Notes: generated from the letters alone by a model not told the origin. A stretch of 6,848 nt of DNA from Actinomycetota bacterium (GCA_016870695.1 VGAV01000126.1:1-6848), one strand, 5' to 3'; numbered from the stretch's first letter, positions 1-6,569 are shown. Numbers and translations: made by a program.

Positions 1-1
1 C

Positions 2-508
2 GACGACGTCGTCTCCCCGGCGACCGTGCACACGCCGATCGTTGGGGCGGAGCTGCGGCTGGCCGCCGGCACCCTCACGCGCGTGCCGCTGCGTCCGGAC
101 TGGGAGTACGCGCTCGTCGGGATGGTCGGCGAGGTCGAGCTGGACACCGGCGTTCCCGTGGTGGACGCCGACGCCGCGCGGCGCGACACCCCGCCGTCGT
201 CCGACGGGGTGGCATCCGTGTCCGTCGACGCCACGCGCCTGGTCTACCTGGGCACGCGACGCGACCACGTGGAGATCTCGGCCGCGGCGGACGCCCGGGT
301 GTTCCTGCTCGGGGGCGAGCCCTTCGAGGCCGACATCGTCATGTGGTGGAACTTCGTCGGACGCTCGCACGACGAGATCGTCGACGCCCGCGAGGCGTGG
401 GAGGCCAAGGCCCCACGCTTCGGCGCCGTGGTCGATCACGGTCCGGAGCGGATCCCCGCTCCCCCGCTGCCGGGCGTCCGGCTCACCCCGCGCCGCCGCC
501 GCGTCTGA
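2..508 (+). CDS. Pirin family protein, C-terminal half (5' end outside window)
   Basis: The reading frame is open from base 2 to the TGA at 506-508 (168 codons) with no start required inside the window, so this is the 3' part of a gene. The GTG at base 26 is not a credible start because the frame and the family similarity continue upstream of it. The translation shows the typical C-terminal cupin barrel of pirins. One strand carries GTLTRVPLRPDWEYALVG, and near the end comes the family signature GGEPF, followed by MWWNFVGRSHDEI and a helix with AREAWE. Pirins are usually about 280-330 residues, so roughly half is missing, including the N-terminal cupin that carries the metal-binding histidines. 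Family members are cytoplasmic iron-containing bicupins, some with quercetin dioxygenase activity and others acting as regulators; which applies here cannot be told. The C-terminus is an arginine-rich tail. The gene converges on the protease gene. Confidence 0.9.
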   Translation, partial: DDVVSPATVHTPIVGAELRLAAGTLTRVPLRPDWEYALVGMVGEVELDTGVPVVDADAARRDTPPSSDGVASVSVDATRLVYLGTRRDHVEISAAADARVFLLGGEPFEADIVMWWNFVGRSHDEIVDAREAWEAKAPRFGAVVDHGPERIPAPPLPGVRLTPRRRRV

Positions 509-542
509 TCCCGGGGCCCGGGGCGGTACTCCGCGTCGGGCA

Positions 543-607
543 CCCCGGCGGAACGCGGACGCGGCGCCATGCCACCCGCGGGCCCCGGCGGACGCGGACG
601 CGGCGCC
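543..607. repeat. Two-copy direct repeat, about 26 bp, 40-bp period
   Basis: Bases 543-568 and 583-607 are identical except for one extra A in the first copy (GGCGGAACGC against GGCGGACGC). The copies are separated by 14 bases. They lie between the two converging genes pirin and protease and contain no reading frame of note. They could be remnants of a duplicated terminator or a small intergenic repeat family; the window alone cannot decide. Confidence 0.6.
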
Positions 608-632
608 CGAGCCGGAGCCCGGACGCCGCGTC
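597..632. terminator. Possible bidirectional hairpin between converging genes
   Basis: GACGCGGCG at 597-605 is complementary to CGCCGCGTC at 624-632, giving a 9-bp GC-only stem with an 18-base loop. It lies 10 bases beyond the protease stop codon on the minus strand and about 90 bases beyond the pirin stop on the plus strand. There is no T-tract on either side, and the whole region is very GC-rich, so chance pairing is likely. A terminator role rests mainly on the position between two gene ends. Confidence 0.3.
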
Positions 633-642
633 GGCGGGTGGA

Positions 643-3600
643 TCAGCGGCGCACGGTGAAGCTCGTGCGGCCCTCCGAGTCCTCGATGGTCTCGGAGCCC
701 GGGTAGGTCGCCGTCACGCGCTTGGTCCCGCGGGTCTGCGGGTCCGTCGTGATGGTCGCCGTGCCGTTCTCCAGAGTGGCCGCGTACTGCTTGCCGTCGA
801 CCGTGACCGTCACGTCGCCGGTGGCCGCGGGGCCGCCGGTCGGGCGCACCTGCACCGTCACAGCGAACGTGTCGCCGGCCGAGCCCGAGCGGGGCGTGAC
901 CGAGACGGTCGTCCGCGAGGCGACGACGACGGGCGTGCCCGCGCTGTCGGCCGTGCCGGTGAGTGCGTTGCCCTCGGCGGTGGCGGTGACGCGCACCGAG
1001 AGCACCGTCCCGAGGTCCGCGCGCTGGACGCGGTACGTCTTCGACGTCGCTCCGGCGATCGGCTCCCCGTTCCGCAGCCACTGGTAGGCGACGGTCACGT
1101 CGGCCGGGTCCCAGGTGCCGGGGGTGGCGGTGAGCGTCCGACCGAGCTTCGCCGTGCCCGAGACCGTCGGCGCCTCCACGATGGTCGGAGGGGCCTGACC
1201 CGAGTCGACCGTCAGCACCGTCTGCACGCTCGAGGCGCCGTACTGCACCACGCCGAGGTAGCGCGTCTCGGGCGTGAGGCCCTGCCACGACAACTCGTAG
1301 GACACGGGGGTGCCCTGCGTGGCCGGCAGCGGGTTCGGCGTCGCGGTCAGCTGGCCCTCCCCACCGGGGGTGACGCTCGCGTAGGTCATGTCCCACGTGA
1401 AGGGGTTCGTGAACGAGTAGATGTTCGCCTCGATCAGATACGTCCCGGGCGTCGGGTTCGCCAGCGAGACCTGCTCGTCCGCCGAGCCGGACGCCGAGGT
1501 CCACTGTTCGTAGTACCGCAGGTCGTCGGCGCTCACGACGCGCGACACGAACAGGTCGAGGTCGCTGCCGGTGTCGTCGGACGAGTCGAGGTCGAAGCGC
1601 GAGAGCGTGGCGCCCTCGGGGACCTCGACGATCCAGCGGACGTAGCCGTCCGCGTCGCCCGACTGCTCGTCGCCCGAGTGCCCCTCGACGGGGTTGTCGG
1701 CGTCGGTGAGCAGCTCGACGGCGGCCAGGCCGGACACGGTCAGCGGCAGGTCGCCGCTCACGCCGGGCAGGACCTCGACGCTCGTCGTGCCGGAGAGACC
1801 CTCGCCGGACACCTCGGCCGGGGCCTCGGCGGTCACCGGCTGGATGGCGATCGGCGAACGCACCTGCGTGTCTCCGCCGGTCCAGGTGAGGAAGCCGGTG
1901 GTCCACTGCTCGGCCGGGGCCGTCGTGCGCGTGAAGGTGACCTCGAAGGTCTTCGTCTCACCCGCGGCGCCGAACGTCAGCGATGCCGGCTCCACGGTGG
2001 CATCCACGCCGGGGACGTCGATGGATGCCGTGAAGGTCCCGGCCTGCGTCGAGGTCACCGACCGCGTGACGGTCTGGGGCTTCGCGAGCGATCCGATGGA
2101 GATGGACGCGAGGTTGAGGTCGCTGCCGTCGATCGGCTCGACGCCGAAGTCGTAGAGGCCCTTGCCCTGCAGGAACGCGGCCCAGTCGCTCGGGCCGTTC
2201 AGGTACAGCAGTCCCGGCTCGAAGAAGCGCGTGGGGTCGACGTGGCCGGCTCCCTGCGCGAACGGGTCGGTGACGTCGTTGCCGTCCGCGTCGACGGTGT
2301 CGTACGCGGTGGTCATCATCGCCGACTTGACCTCGGCTGGCGTCGCGGTGGGCCGCTCGCCCAGGTAGAGCGCAGCGAGACCCGCGATGTGCGGCGACGA
2401 CATGGACGTGCCGGAGAGGAACTCCCAGGTGGGAGCCGCACCCTCGGCGTTCGCGGCGGCGGCGAGGATCGCCACGCCCGGGGCCGAGATGTCCGGCTTC
2501 AGCACGTCGCTGCCGTCGGCGAGCATCGGTCCGCGGCTGGAGAAGCCGGCGACCTGCGGGGTCGGGGTCTCCGCGCCCGTGGTGTTCTCGCCGACGAGGG
2601 TCGCCGTCGGGTCGGATGCCTCGCGCACGAAGGTCAGCAGGGCGTCGCGGTAGCGCGCATCGATGTGGACGGTCGGGACGCTGTGGAAGTCGTTGTCGAC
2701 CGAGGCGGGGGTGACGTTGACGAGGACCATGCCCACGCCTCCGGCCTCGTCCACGGCCTGCGACTTCTCGACGCGGGCGTTCTGACCGCGGTCGCAGACG
2801 ACGATCTTGCCCGCGGCGGCCGCGGCGTCGATCGTGTCGAGCAGGCACAGCGCGGCGTTCGCCGGCGTCGCCCCCGCCGCGGGGATGTCACCCGCGTAGA
2901 CGAGCTCCCCGGTGAGGGGCTCACGGACGGTGACGGACGCACCCGCGAAGCTCTGGCCGTCGCCGAGCTGGACGGTGCCCTCGTACGTGGGGATCGTCGA
3001 CGCGGCGACGGTGGTGTACCAGGGCGACGCGTGGTCGGCGGTCGAGGCTCCGGGACCGGAGTTGCCGGCCGAGACGGAGACGAAGATGCCGGCCGCGGCG
3101 GCGTTGAAGAACGCCTCGTCCTCGAGGGCGAGGGTGGTCGTGGCCGCGCCGCCGCCGATGGAGTAGTTGATGACGTCGACGTTGTCCTCGACCGCGGCGT
3201 TGATCGCGCCGAGCAGGTCGCTGAGGGCGCAGATGTCATCGGTGGTCACCAGCGGGTCGGGGCCGGAGTAGCACGCCTTGTACGCGGCGACCTTGGCCGC
3301 GGGCGCGACGCCCGAGATCTGCCCGAAGTCGATGCCCTCCACGGACGCGTCGACGCCGTTGTTGCCGGCGGCCGTGCTCGCGGTGTGCGAGCCGTGCGCG
3401 TCGCCGTCGCGGGGCGAGCGGTAGTCACCCTCGAAGGTGAAGCCGGTGCCGGCCGCGCCCTGGTCGAAGTAGCGGGCGCCGACCAGCTTCGTGGAGTAGT
3501 CGTCGAGCGACCAGCCGTCGCCGGCCTCCGTGCGGGGCGACCGGAACTCGGTGCCGTCCGCCTTGTTGAACACGACGTCGTTGCCATCGAGGTAGGGCTC

Positions 3601-4212
3601 GTCGCCTGGGGTCGTGCCGAGCGGCTCACCCGCGAACGACGGGTTCTCAGGGGCGATGCCGGTGTCGATCACGCCGACGACGACGCCTTCGCCCGCGGCG
3701 CCGATACCGCCGACCTGCTCCCACACGCCGCCGGGTCCCTCCAGACCGAGGAACTCGGTGGAGGGCACCGCCACCGGGTGCCGGATCTCGTCGGGGACGA
3801 CGCGGCTCACGCCCTTCGTCGAGGCGAGCTTGGCGGCCTGGTTCGGGTTCATCGCGGCGCTGAAGCCGTTGACGGCCAGCGTGTACGAGTAGTCCGACTC
3901 GACGCCCGCCTCGGCGGCGACGTCCTCCTGGCGATCTTCGAGGAAGGCGGAGTACTCGCGCACCTCCTCGCTCGTCGGATCGAGGCGGTCGCCCTCCTCC
4001 GGCTGCGTGGCTCGGAGACCGGCCTCACCGCCGTCGTACGTCGCGGCGGGGGCCTCGTCGAGGACGACGATGTAGCGACCCGTGGTCGACTCGATGGGAG
4101 TGGGGGATGACACCTCCCCGACGGACTCGACGGCGTGCGCGGATGTCAATCCGGCACCGGTGAACAGCCCGGCCAATGCGATGACCGCGGCCGAACGCAG
4201 GGTACGACCCAT
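643..4212 (-). CDS. Secreted S8 (subtilisin/cucumisin-like) serine protease with PA and Ig-like domains
   Basis: The product is a 1189-residue extracellular serine endopeptidase. Residues 1-27 are a Sec signal peptide (MGRTLR, a hydrophobic stretch, AHA before the cut). Residues 46-145 resemble the I9 propeptide/inhibitor, beginning with RYIVVLDEAPA. The mature enzyme probably starts near PSTEFLGL (about 150-157). The catalytic set is complete: Asp183 in VIDTG, His273 in DAHGSHT, oxyanion Asn384 in SAGNSGPG, and Ser603 in SGTSMSSPH. A protease-associated (PA) domain is inserted at about 417-540. Four cysteines (314, 328, 456, 473) could form two disulfides. After the catalytic part come an Fn3-like segment (about 697-795), a PPC-like beta domain (about 800-950), and two Ig-like domains (about 1009-1097 and 1099-1189). 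There is no LPXTG anchor. The start at 4212 is chosen because a GGAG lies 6 bases upstream and the signal peptide follows at once; an in-frame ATG at 4281 would put 23 non-signal residues in front. The substrate is unknown. Confidence 0.95.
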   Translation of the reverse strand: MGRTLRSAAVIALAGLFTGAGLTSAHAVESVGEVSSPTPIESTTGRYIVVLDEAPAATYDGGEAGLRATQPEEGDRLDPTSEEVREYSAFLEDRQEDVAAEAGVESDYSYTLAVNGFSAAMNPNQAAKLASTKGVSRVVPDEIRHPVAVPSTEFLGLEGPGGVWEQVGGIGAAGEGVVVGVIDTGIAPENPSFAGEPLGTTPGDEPYLDGNDVVFNKADGTEFRSPRTEAGDGWSLDDYSTKLVGARYFDQGAAGTGFTFEGDYRSPRDGDAHGSHTASTAAGNNGVDASVEGIDFGQISGVAPAAKVAAYKACYSGPDPLVTTDDICALSDLLGAINAAVEDNVDVINYSIGGGAATTTLALEDEAFFNAAAAGIFVSVSAGNSGPGASTADHASPWYTTVAASTIPTYEGTVQLGDGQSFAGASVTVREPLTGELVYAGDIPAAGATPANAALCLLDTIDAAAAAGKIVVCDRGQNARVEKSQAVDEAGGVGMVLVNVTPASVDNDFHSVPTVHIDARYRDALLTFVREASDPTATLVGENTTGAETPTPQVAGFSSRGPMLADGSDVLKPDISAPGVAILAAAANAEGAAPTWEFLSGTSMSSPHIAGLAALYLGERPTATPAEVKSAMMTTAYDTVDADGNDVTDPFAQGAGHVDPTRFFEPGLLYLNGPSDWAAFLQGKGLYDFGVEPIDGSDLNLASISIGSLAKPQTVTRSVTSTQAGTFTASIDVPGVDATVEPASLTFGAAGETKTFEVTFTRTTAPAEQWTTGFLTWTGGDTQVRSPIAIQPVTAEAPAEVSGEGLSGTTSVEVLPGVSGDLPLTVSGLAAVELLTDADNPVEGHSGDEQSGDADGYVRWIVEVPEGATLSRFDLDSSDDTGSDLDLFVSRVVSADDLRYYEQWTSASGSADEQVSLANPTPGTYLIEANIYSFTNPFTWDMTYASVTPGGEGQLTATPNPLPATQGTPVSYELSWQGLTPETRYLGVVQYGASSVQTVLTVDSGQAPPTIVEAPTVSGTAKLGRTLTATPGTWDPADVTVAYQWLRNGEPIAGATSKTYRVQRADLGTVLSVRVTATAEGNALTGTADSAGTPVVVASRTTVSVTPRSGSAGDTFAVTVQVRPTGGPAATGDVTVTVDGKQYAATLENGTATITTDPQTRGTKRVTATYPGSETIEDSEGRTSFTVRR

Positions 4213-4218
4213 AGTGCG

Positions 4219-4222
4219 CTCC
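4219..4222 (-). promoter_or_regulatory. Ribosome binding site of the S8 protease
   Basis: On the minus strand GGAG stands 6 bases before the ATG at 4212-4210. This decides the start in favour of 4212 over the upstream in-frame ATG at 4281. Confidence 0.7.
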
Positions 4223-4276
4223 AAACGGGGGGATGAGTTGAGCGATGTGCGCGGCGTCTCCGGCGCGCGTTGCACA

Positions 4277-4305
4277 AACATAACTCACAGCCAATTCCTC
4301 ACCAA
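4277..4305 (-). promoter_or_regulatory. Candidate promoter of the S8 protease
   Basis: On the minus strand TTGGTG (4305-4300) and TATGTT (4282-4277) are separated by 17 bases. The -10 box matches TATAAT at 4 of 6 positions and the -35 box matches TTGACA at 3 of 6. Transcription would begin near 4270, leaving a leader of about 58 bases that includes the GGAG site. The 223-base gap between the MarR stop and the protease start fits an independent promoter. The upstream ATG at 4281 overlaps the -10 box, which further argues against it as a start codon. Confidence 0.4.
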
Positions 4306-4435
4306 CGTTTTTCTTGGACGGGATGCGAAAGCCCGGTCGGACGTCGCCAAGGCCGGCCCGCGCGGGACGCTCACAGGAGATCCTGCGCCGCCGGAGCGGG
4401 CCGACCGTCGGGACGACGAAACGAGACGCCGAGGG

Positions 4436-4915
4436 CTACCCCAAACGATTCGCGTGATCAGCCATGATCGTGACCATGCCGCCGAGGTACCGGTGAACGA
4501 CCGCCAACTCCTCCAGCGAGAATTCCTCGGCGTGTGCGTCGGTGAGTCCGGCTAGCGGGCCGAAGAAGGCTTCCCCAACCTCGCGCGCTCGGTCGCCGTA
4601 GCGCAGCGTCACTCGACGCAGATCGTCGCTCTGTCTGTCCCGCACGACGTGTCCCGCGGCGACGAGCTTGTTGATGACGCTGGTGGTGGCGGGGGAACTG
4701 AGACGGATGTGGCGCGCCAGAGCGGTAGGGGTAAGTGAATCTCCCCGGTTTTCCGCGACCATGACCGCCAGCAGCGCGGTGAGCTCGCGTTCGGACAGCG
4801 CGTGCTGCCGCGCGAAGGCGTGCATGACGCGCTGACTCTCCGAGAACAGGCGTTGTTGCTCACCGGTTAGAGCTGAAACCGCTTCTCGTCGGGCGTCGCC
4901 CTCTGCCTGCTCCAT
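4436..4915 (-). CDS. MarR family transcriptional regulator
   Basis: The product is a 159-residue DNA-binding regulator of usual MarR length. The winged helix-turn-helix spans about residues 40-110. ELTALLAVMVAENRGDSLT is followed by ALARHIRLSSPATTSVINKL, the helix-turn-helix with its recognition helix. The wing follows, with DRQSDDLRRVTL close to the family's D-x-R-S-x-D-x-R-R pattern. Flanking helices form the dimerisation region. There are no cysteines, so an OhrR-type thiol redox switch is excluded and a small-molecule ligand is more likely. The start at 4915 is supported by GGAGG 10 bases upstream; the longer open frame reaching toward base 6070 runs antisense to the neighbouring membrane-protein and GNAT genes and is not real. 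The gene is divergent from the TspO-like membrane protein with 84 bases between the starts. That gap holds two palindromes, so it probably regulates itself and its neighbour. Confidence 0.9.
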   Translation of the reverse strand: MEQAEGDARREAVSALTGEQQRLFSESQRVMHAFARQHALSERELTALLAVMVAENRGDSLTPTALARHIRLSSPATTSVINKLVAAGHVVRDRQSDDLRRVTLRYGDRAREVGEAFFGPLAGLTDAHAEEFSLEELAVVHRYLGGMVTIMADHANRLG

Positions 4916-4925
4916 ACCATCACCG

Positions 4926-4930
4926 CCTCC
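4926..4930 (-). promoter_or_regulatory. Ribosome binding site of the MarR gene
   Basis: GGAGG on the minus strand lies 10 bases before the ATG at 4915-4913. The spacing is slightly long, but no better start is seen; a GTG further upstream in frame (around the VYGNGGG residues) lies before the site and is less likely. Confidence 0.55.
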
Positions 4931-4942
4931 ATTACCGTACAC

Positions 4943-4959
4943 CTTGGAATATTTCCAAG
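4943..4959. promoter_or_regulatory. Palindromic operator, probable MarR binding site 1
   Basis: CTTGGAATATTTCCAAG is a perfect 7-bp inverted repeat around a TAT centre. It sits in the 84-base gap between the divergent MarR and membrane-protein genes and covers the candidate -35 box (TTGGAA) of the membrane-protein promoter. Size and symmetry match the 16-20-bp dyads usually bound by MarR dimers. That the local MarR protein binds it is inferred from position. Confidence 0.7.
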
Positions 4960-4972
4960 ATCGAAGTATCTT
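4944..4972 (+). promoter_or_regulatory. Candidate promoter of the TspO-like membrane protein gene
   Basis: TTGGAA (4944-4949) and TATCTT (4967-4972) are 17 bases apart, each matching 4 of 6 consensus positions for a sigma70-type promoter. Transcription would start near 4979, leaving a leader of about 20 bases that contains the purine-rich GAGGGAAGG (4984-4992) before the start codon. Both boxes lie within palindromes. Confidence 0.5.
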
Positions 4973-4974
4973 CG
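4962..4974. promoter_or_regulatory. Second palindrome over the -10 box, possible operator 2
   Basis: CGAAGTATCTTCG is a perfect 5-bp inverted repeat with the same TAT centre as the first palindrome. The two centres are 17 bases apart and the sites are separated by only 2 bases. It covers the candidate -10 box of the membrane-protein promoter. The arms differ from site 1, so it may be a weaker site for the same protein or a site for another one. Confidence 0.5.
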
Positions 4975-4999
4975 TCTCATTCCGAGGGAAGGCGGCGTG

Positions 5000-5815
5000 A
5001 TGGTCGAGCGTGATAGGTCCGCGGCACAGCGATGGGTGCTGCTGTTCTTCGCTGTGGGGCAGCCGGTGACGATCGGAATTTCGGCTCTGGTGGGGTCCGA
5101 GTTCAGTCGCGACGATCCCGAGGGGCCCGTCTTGGTTCCGCTGGGACCCGCGTTCGCGATCTGGGGTCTGATCGTCACGCTCGCCGGGATCTACGCGGTG
5201 TGGCAAGCGCTCGCGAGGGTCGACGCGCCGGGTCGCGGAGCGGTGGCGGGCCCTCTCGCGGTGACCGCGGCGGGGTTCTGCGCATGGATCGCGTTCGCCT
5301 CCATCCCGGCGCTGACCGTACTCAGCCTTCCCACCTTCGTCGCGATGGGAGTGGGATTGGTCCTCACGGCGCGTGCGACCCGGCGCGCCTCGCTCAGCGT
5401 GTGGCCCCGATGGGTACGCGGGGTGCTGTGGGCAGCGCTCGGCACCTACCTCGGCTGGACGACCATCGCGGTGTTCTTGAACGCATCCACCCTGCTCGTC
5501 GATGCCGGAGCTCCGGTTCGCGGCACCTGGGGCACCACATGGCAGCTCCTCCTCGCCGCCGCGGCGACAGGTGCAGCCGCACTCATCCTGCTTCTCGTCG
5601 CCCGCATATCCACCCCTCTCACCGTGATCTTCGGGACCACAACCGTCTACGCGCTCACCTTCGCATCCGTCGGGGCGGCGACTCGAGACGCACCGCTGGC
5701 CTCCGCCGTCGGCGCGCGACTCGCCGTCGTGCTGGCCATATCGACGGCAACCGTCGCCGCCGCCACCCGACGGCGCGGGACGACACCCTCGCGGTCCCAG
5801 CTGCGTCGGACGTGA
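5000..5815 (+). CDS. Tryptophan-rich TspO/MBR-like integral membrane protein
   Basis: The product is a 271-residue protein with about eight hydrophobic segments, near residues 11-31, 51-72, 79-99, 102-124, 140-162, 179-200, 206-227 and 235-256. It contains ten tryptophans. The segment PAFAIWGLIVTLAGIYAVWQ resembles the FxIWGxIY...VYQ motif seen in tryptophan-rich sensory (TspO/MBR) proteins. Classical TspO proteins have five helices and about 160 residues, so this belongs at best to an enlarged branch. TspO proteins bind porphyrins and other hydrophobic ligands; the ligand and role here are unknown. The ATG at 5000 has GGAAGG 7 bases upstream; a GTG at 4997 in the same frame would add one residue and is equally possible. 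The C-terminal tail is arginine-rich and probably cytoplasmic. The gene is divergent from a MarR gene and probably repressed by it. Confidence 0.75.
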   Translation: MVERDRSAAQRWVLLFFAVGQPVTIGISALVGSEFSRDDPEGPVLVPLGPAFAIWGLIVTLAGIYAVWQALARVDAPGRGAVAGPLAVTAAGFCAWIAFASIPALTVLSLPTFVAMGVGLVLTARATRRASLSVWPRWVRGVLWAALGTYLGWTTIAVFLNASTLLVDAGAPVRGTWGTTWQLLLAAAATGAAALILLLVARISTPLTVIFGTTTVYALTFASVGAATRDAPLASAVGARLAVVLAISTATVAAATRRRGTTPSRSQLRRT

Positions 5816-5849
5816 TGCCCCTGGCGACAATTTCGAAGCACCCGGGACG

Positions 5850-5880
5850 GCCACGTCTCCGGCAAGGCCGGAGGGGTGGC
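5850..5880 (+). terminator. Strong hairpin, probable terminator of the TspO-like gene
   Basis: CTCCGGC (5857-5863) pairs with GCCGGAG (5867-5873) around an AAG loop. The stem continues, after one T-G wobble and one mismatch, with GCCAC (5850-5854) pairing with GTGGC (5876-5880). It begins 34 bases after the stop codon and just before the next gene's promoter. No T-tract follows, as is common in high-GC actinobacteria. Confidence 0.6.
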
Positions 5881-5882
5881 AC

Positions 5883-5910
5883 CCGACAGGGAACGGGCGG
5901 TGGATAGATT
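5883..5910 (+). promoter_or_regulatory. Candidate leaderless promoter of the GNAT gene
   Basis: CCGACA (5883-5888) and TAGATT (5905-5910) are 16 bases apart. The -10 box matches TATAAT at 4 of 6 positions and ends 6 bases before the ATG at 5917, so transcription would begin at or next to the start codon. There is no well-placed Shine-Dalgarno sequence (GGTGGA at 5899-5904 is too distant, at 12 bases), which agrees with a leaderless message. Confidence 0.5.
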
Positions 5911-5916
5911 CGATCC

Positions 5917-6516
5917 ATGAATGGCCCATTCGAGCTGAAGCCCACGCTCCGCGGGGACAGGGTGGAACTGCGGCCTTTCCAGCCCGCAGACATCGACGCA
6001 ATGGGGGCGATCCTCGCCGACCCGGAGGTGCTCCGATTGACAGGAAGCGTCCGCACTTCCGCAGAGACACTTCATCAATCAGCCACCCTCGATGCGGAAA
6101 CGAGACGCTGGTATGAAACGCGCGCCGAACAGCCCGATCGCCTCGACCTTGCCCTCATCGACCGAAGCACGGGCCACTGCGTAGGAGAAGCAGTCTTCAA
6201 CGAGTGGAGCGAAGCAGACCAGTCCTGCAACTACCGAACCTTGATCGGGGCGGCGGGACGGGACCGAGGCCTCGGCACGGAGGCCACGAAACTGATGGTC
6301 GACTACGCCTTCAGCGCCACGGACCTCAATCGGATCGAACTCGATGTCTACGATTTCAACCCGCGAGCACGACACGTGTACGAACGAGCCGGCTTCACCT
6401 ACGAAGGGCGCAAACGGCAGGCGTTCACCTTCGACGGCACCCGAATAGACACCGTCGTCATGTCCATCCTCAGACAAGACCACATCGGAGCAGCACTGCA
6501 CCCCACACAGGGGTAG
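5917..6516 (+). CDS. GNAT family N-acetyltransferase, RimJ/RimL type
   Basis: The 199-residue cytoplasmic enzyme would transfer an acetyl group from acetyl-CoA to an amine. The N-terminus LRGDRVELRPFQPADIDAM is the usual opening of RimJ/RimL-like acetyltransferases. The acetyl-CoA pyrophosphate loop R/Q-x-x-G-x-G is seen as RDRGLG at residues 115-120, followed by the helix TEATKLMVDYAF. The C-terminal family signature NPRARHVYERAGF lies at residues 148-160, followed by EGRKRQAF. Length and order are complete. The substrate cannot be told: ribosomal protein N-termini, small amines and antibiotics are all known in the family. The gene uses noticeably more A- and T-ending codons (ACA, GGA, CAA, TCA, CGA) than the protease gene, which hints at a different origin. 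Hairpins on both sides suggest it is transcribed alone. Confidence 0.9.
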   Translation: MNGPFELKPTLRGDRVELRPFQPADIDAMGAILADPEVLRLTGSVRTSAETLHQSATLDAETRRWYETRAEQPDRLDLALIDRSTGHCVGEAVFNEWSEADQSCNYRTLIGAAGRDRGLGTEATKLMVDYAFSATDLNRIELDVYDFNPRARHVYERAGFTYEGRKRQAFTFDGTRIDTVVMSILRQDHIGAALHPTQG

Positions 6517-6529
6517 CTCGATGGATTGG

Positions 6530-6553
6530 GCGCAGAACCACATGGTTCCGCGC
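6530..6553 (+). terminator. Hairpin after the GNAT gene, probable terminator
   Basis: GCGC (6530-6533) and GAACC (6535-6539) pair with GGTTC (6544-6548) and GCGC (6550-6553), with a single A/C mismatch and an ACAT loop. The hairpin begins 14 bases after the TAG stop codon. A short TTCAGCT follows rather than a true T-tract. It separates the GNAT gene from the TetR promoter. Confidence 0.5.
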
Positions 6554-6569
6554 TTCAGCTCAGCCCGCA

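Noticed and set aside
343..4110. A 1255-codon open frame on the plus strand, opposite the protease gene
   Set aside because: It is codon-aligned with the protease gene on the other strand, so it stays open simply because the protease avoids the codons TTA, CTA and TCA, as expected at high GC. The translation is arginine- and glycine-rich with no recognisable domain, and it starts inside the pirin gene.
4213..4281. A start for the protease at the ATG at 4281
   Set aside because: It would place 23 polar residues before a normal signal peptide, overlaps the candidate -10 box and lacks a good ribosome binding site, whereas the ATG at 4212 has GGAG 6 bases upstream.
4357..4366. CCCGCGCGGG palindrome downstream of the MarR gene as its terminator
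   Set aside because: As a gapless 10-bp palindrome it leaves little room for a loop and has no T-tract; such GC-only palindromes occur by chance in this composition.
4082..4555. A 157-codon plus-strand frame spanning the protease start, the intergenic gap and the MarR end
   Set aside because: It overlaps two well-supported genes on the other strand, has no recognisable domain and no evident ribosome binding site.
4916..6070. Upstream extension of the MarR reading frame on the minus strand to a 544-residue protein
   Set aside because: The extra 385 residues run antisense to the TspO-like and GNAT genes, are low-complexity in character, and precede a well-placed ribosome binding site and ATG that give a normal-length MarR protein.
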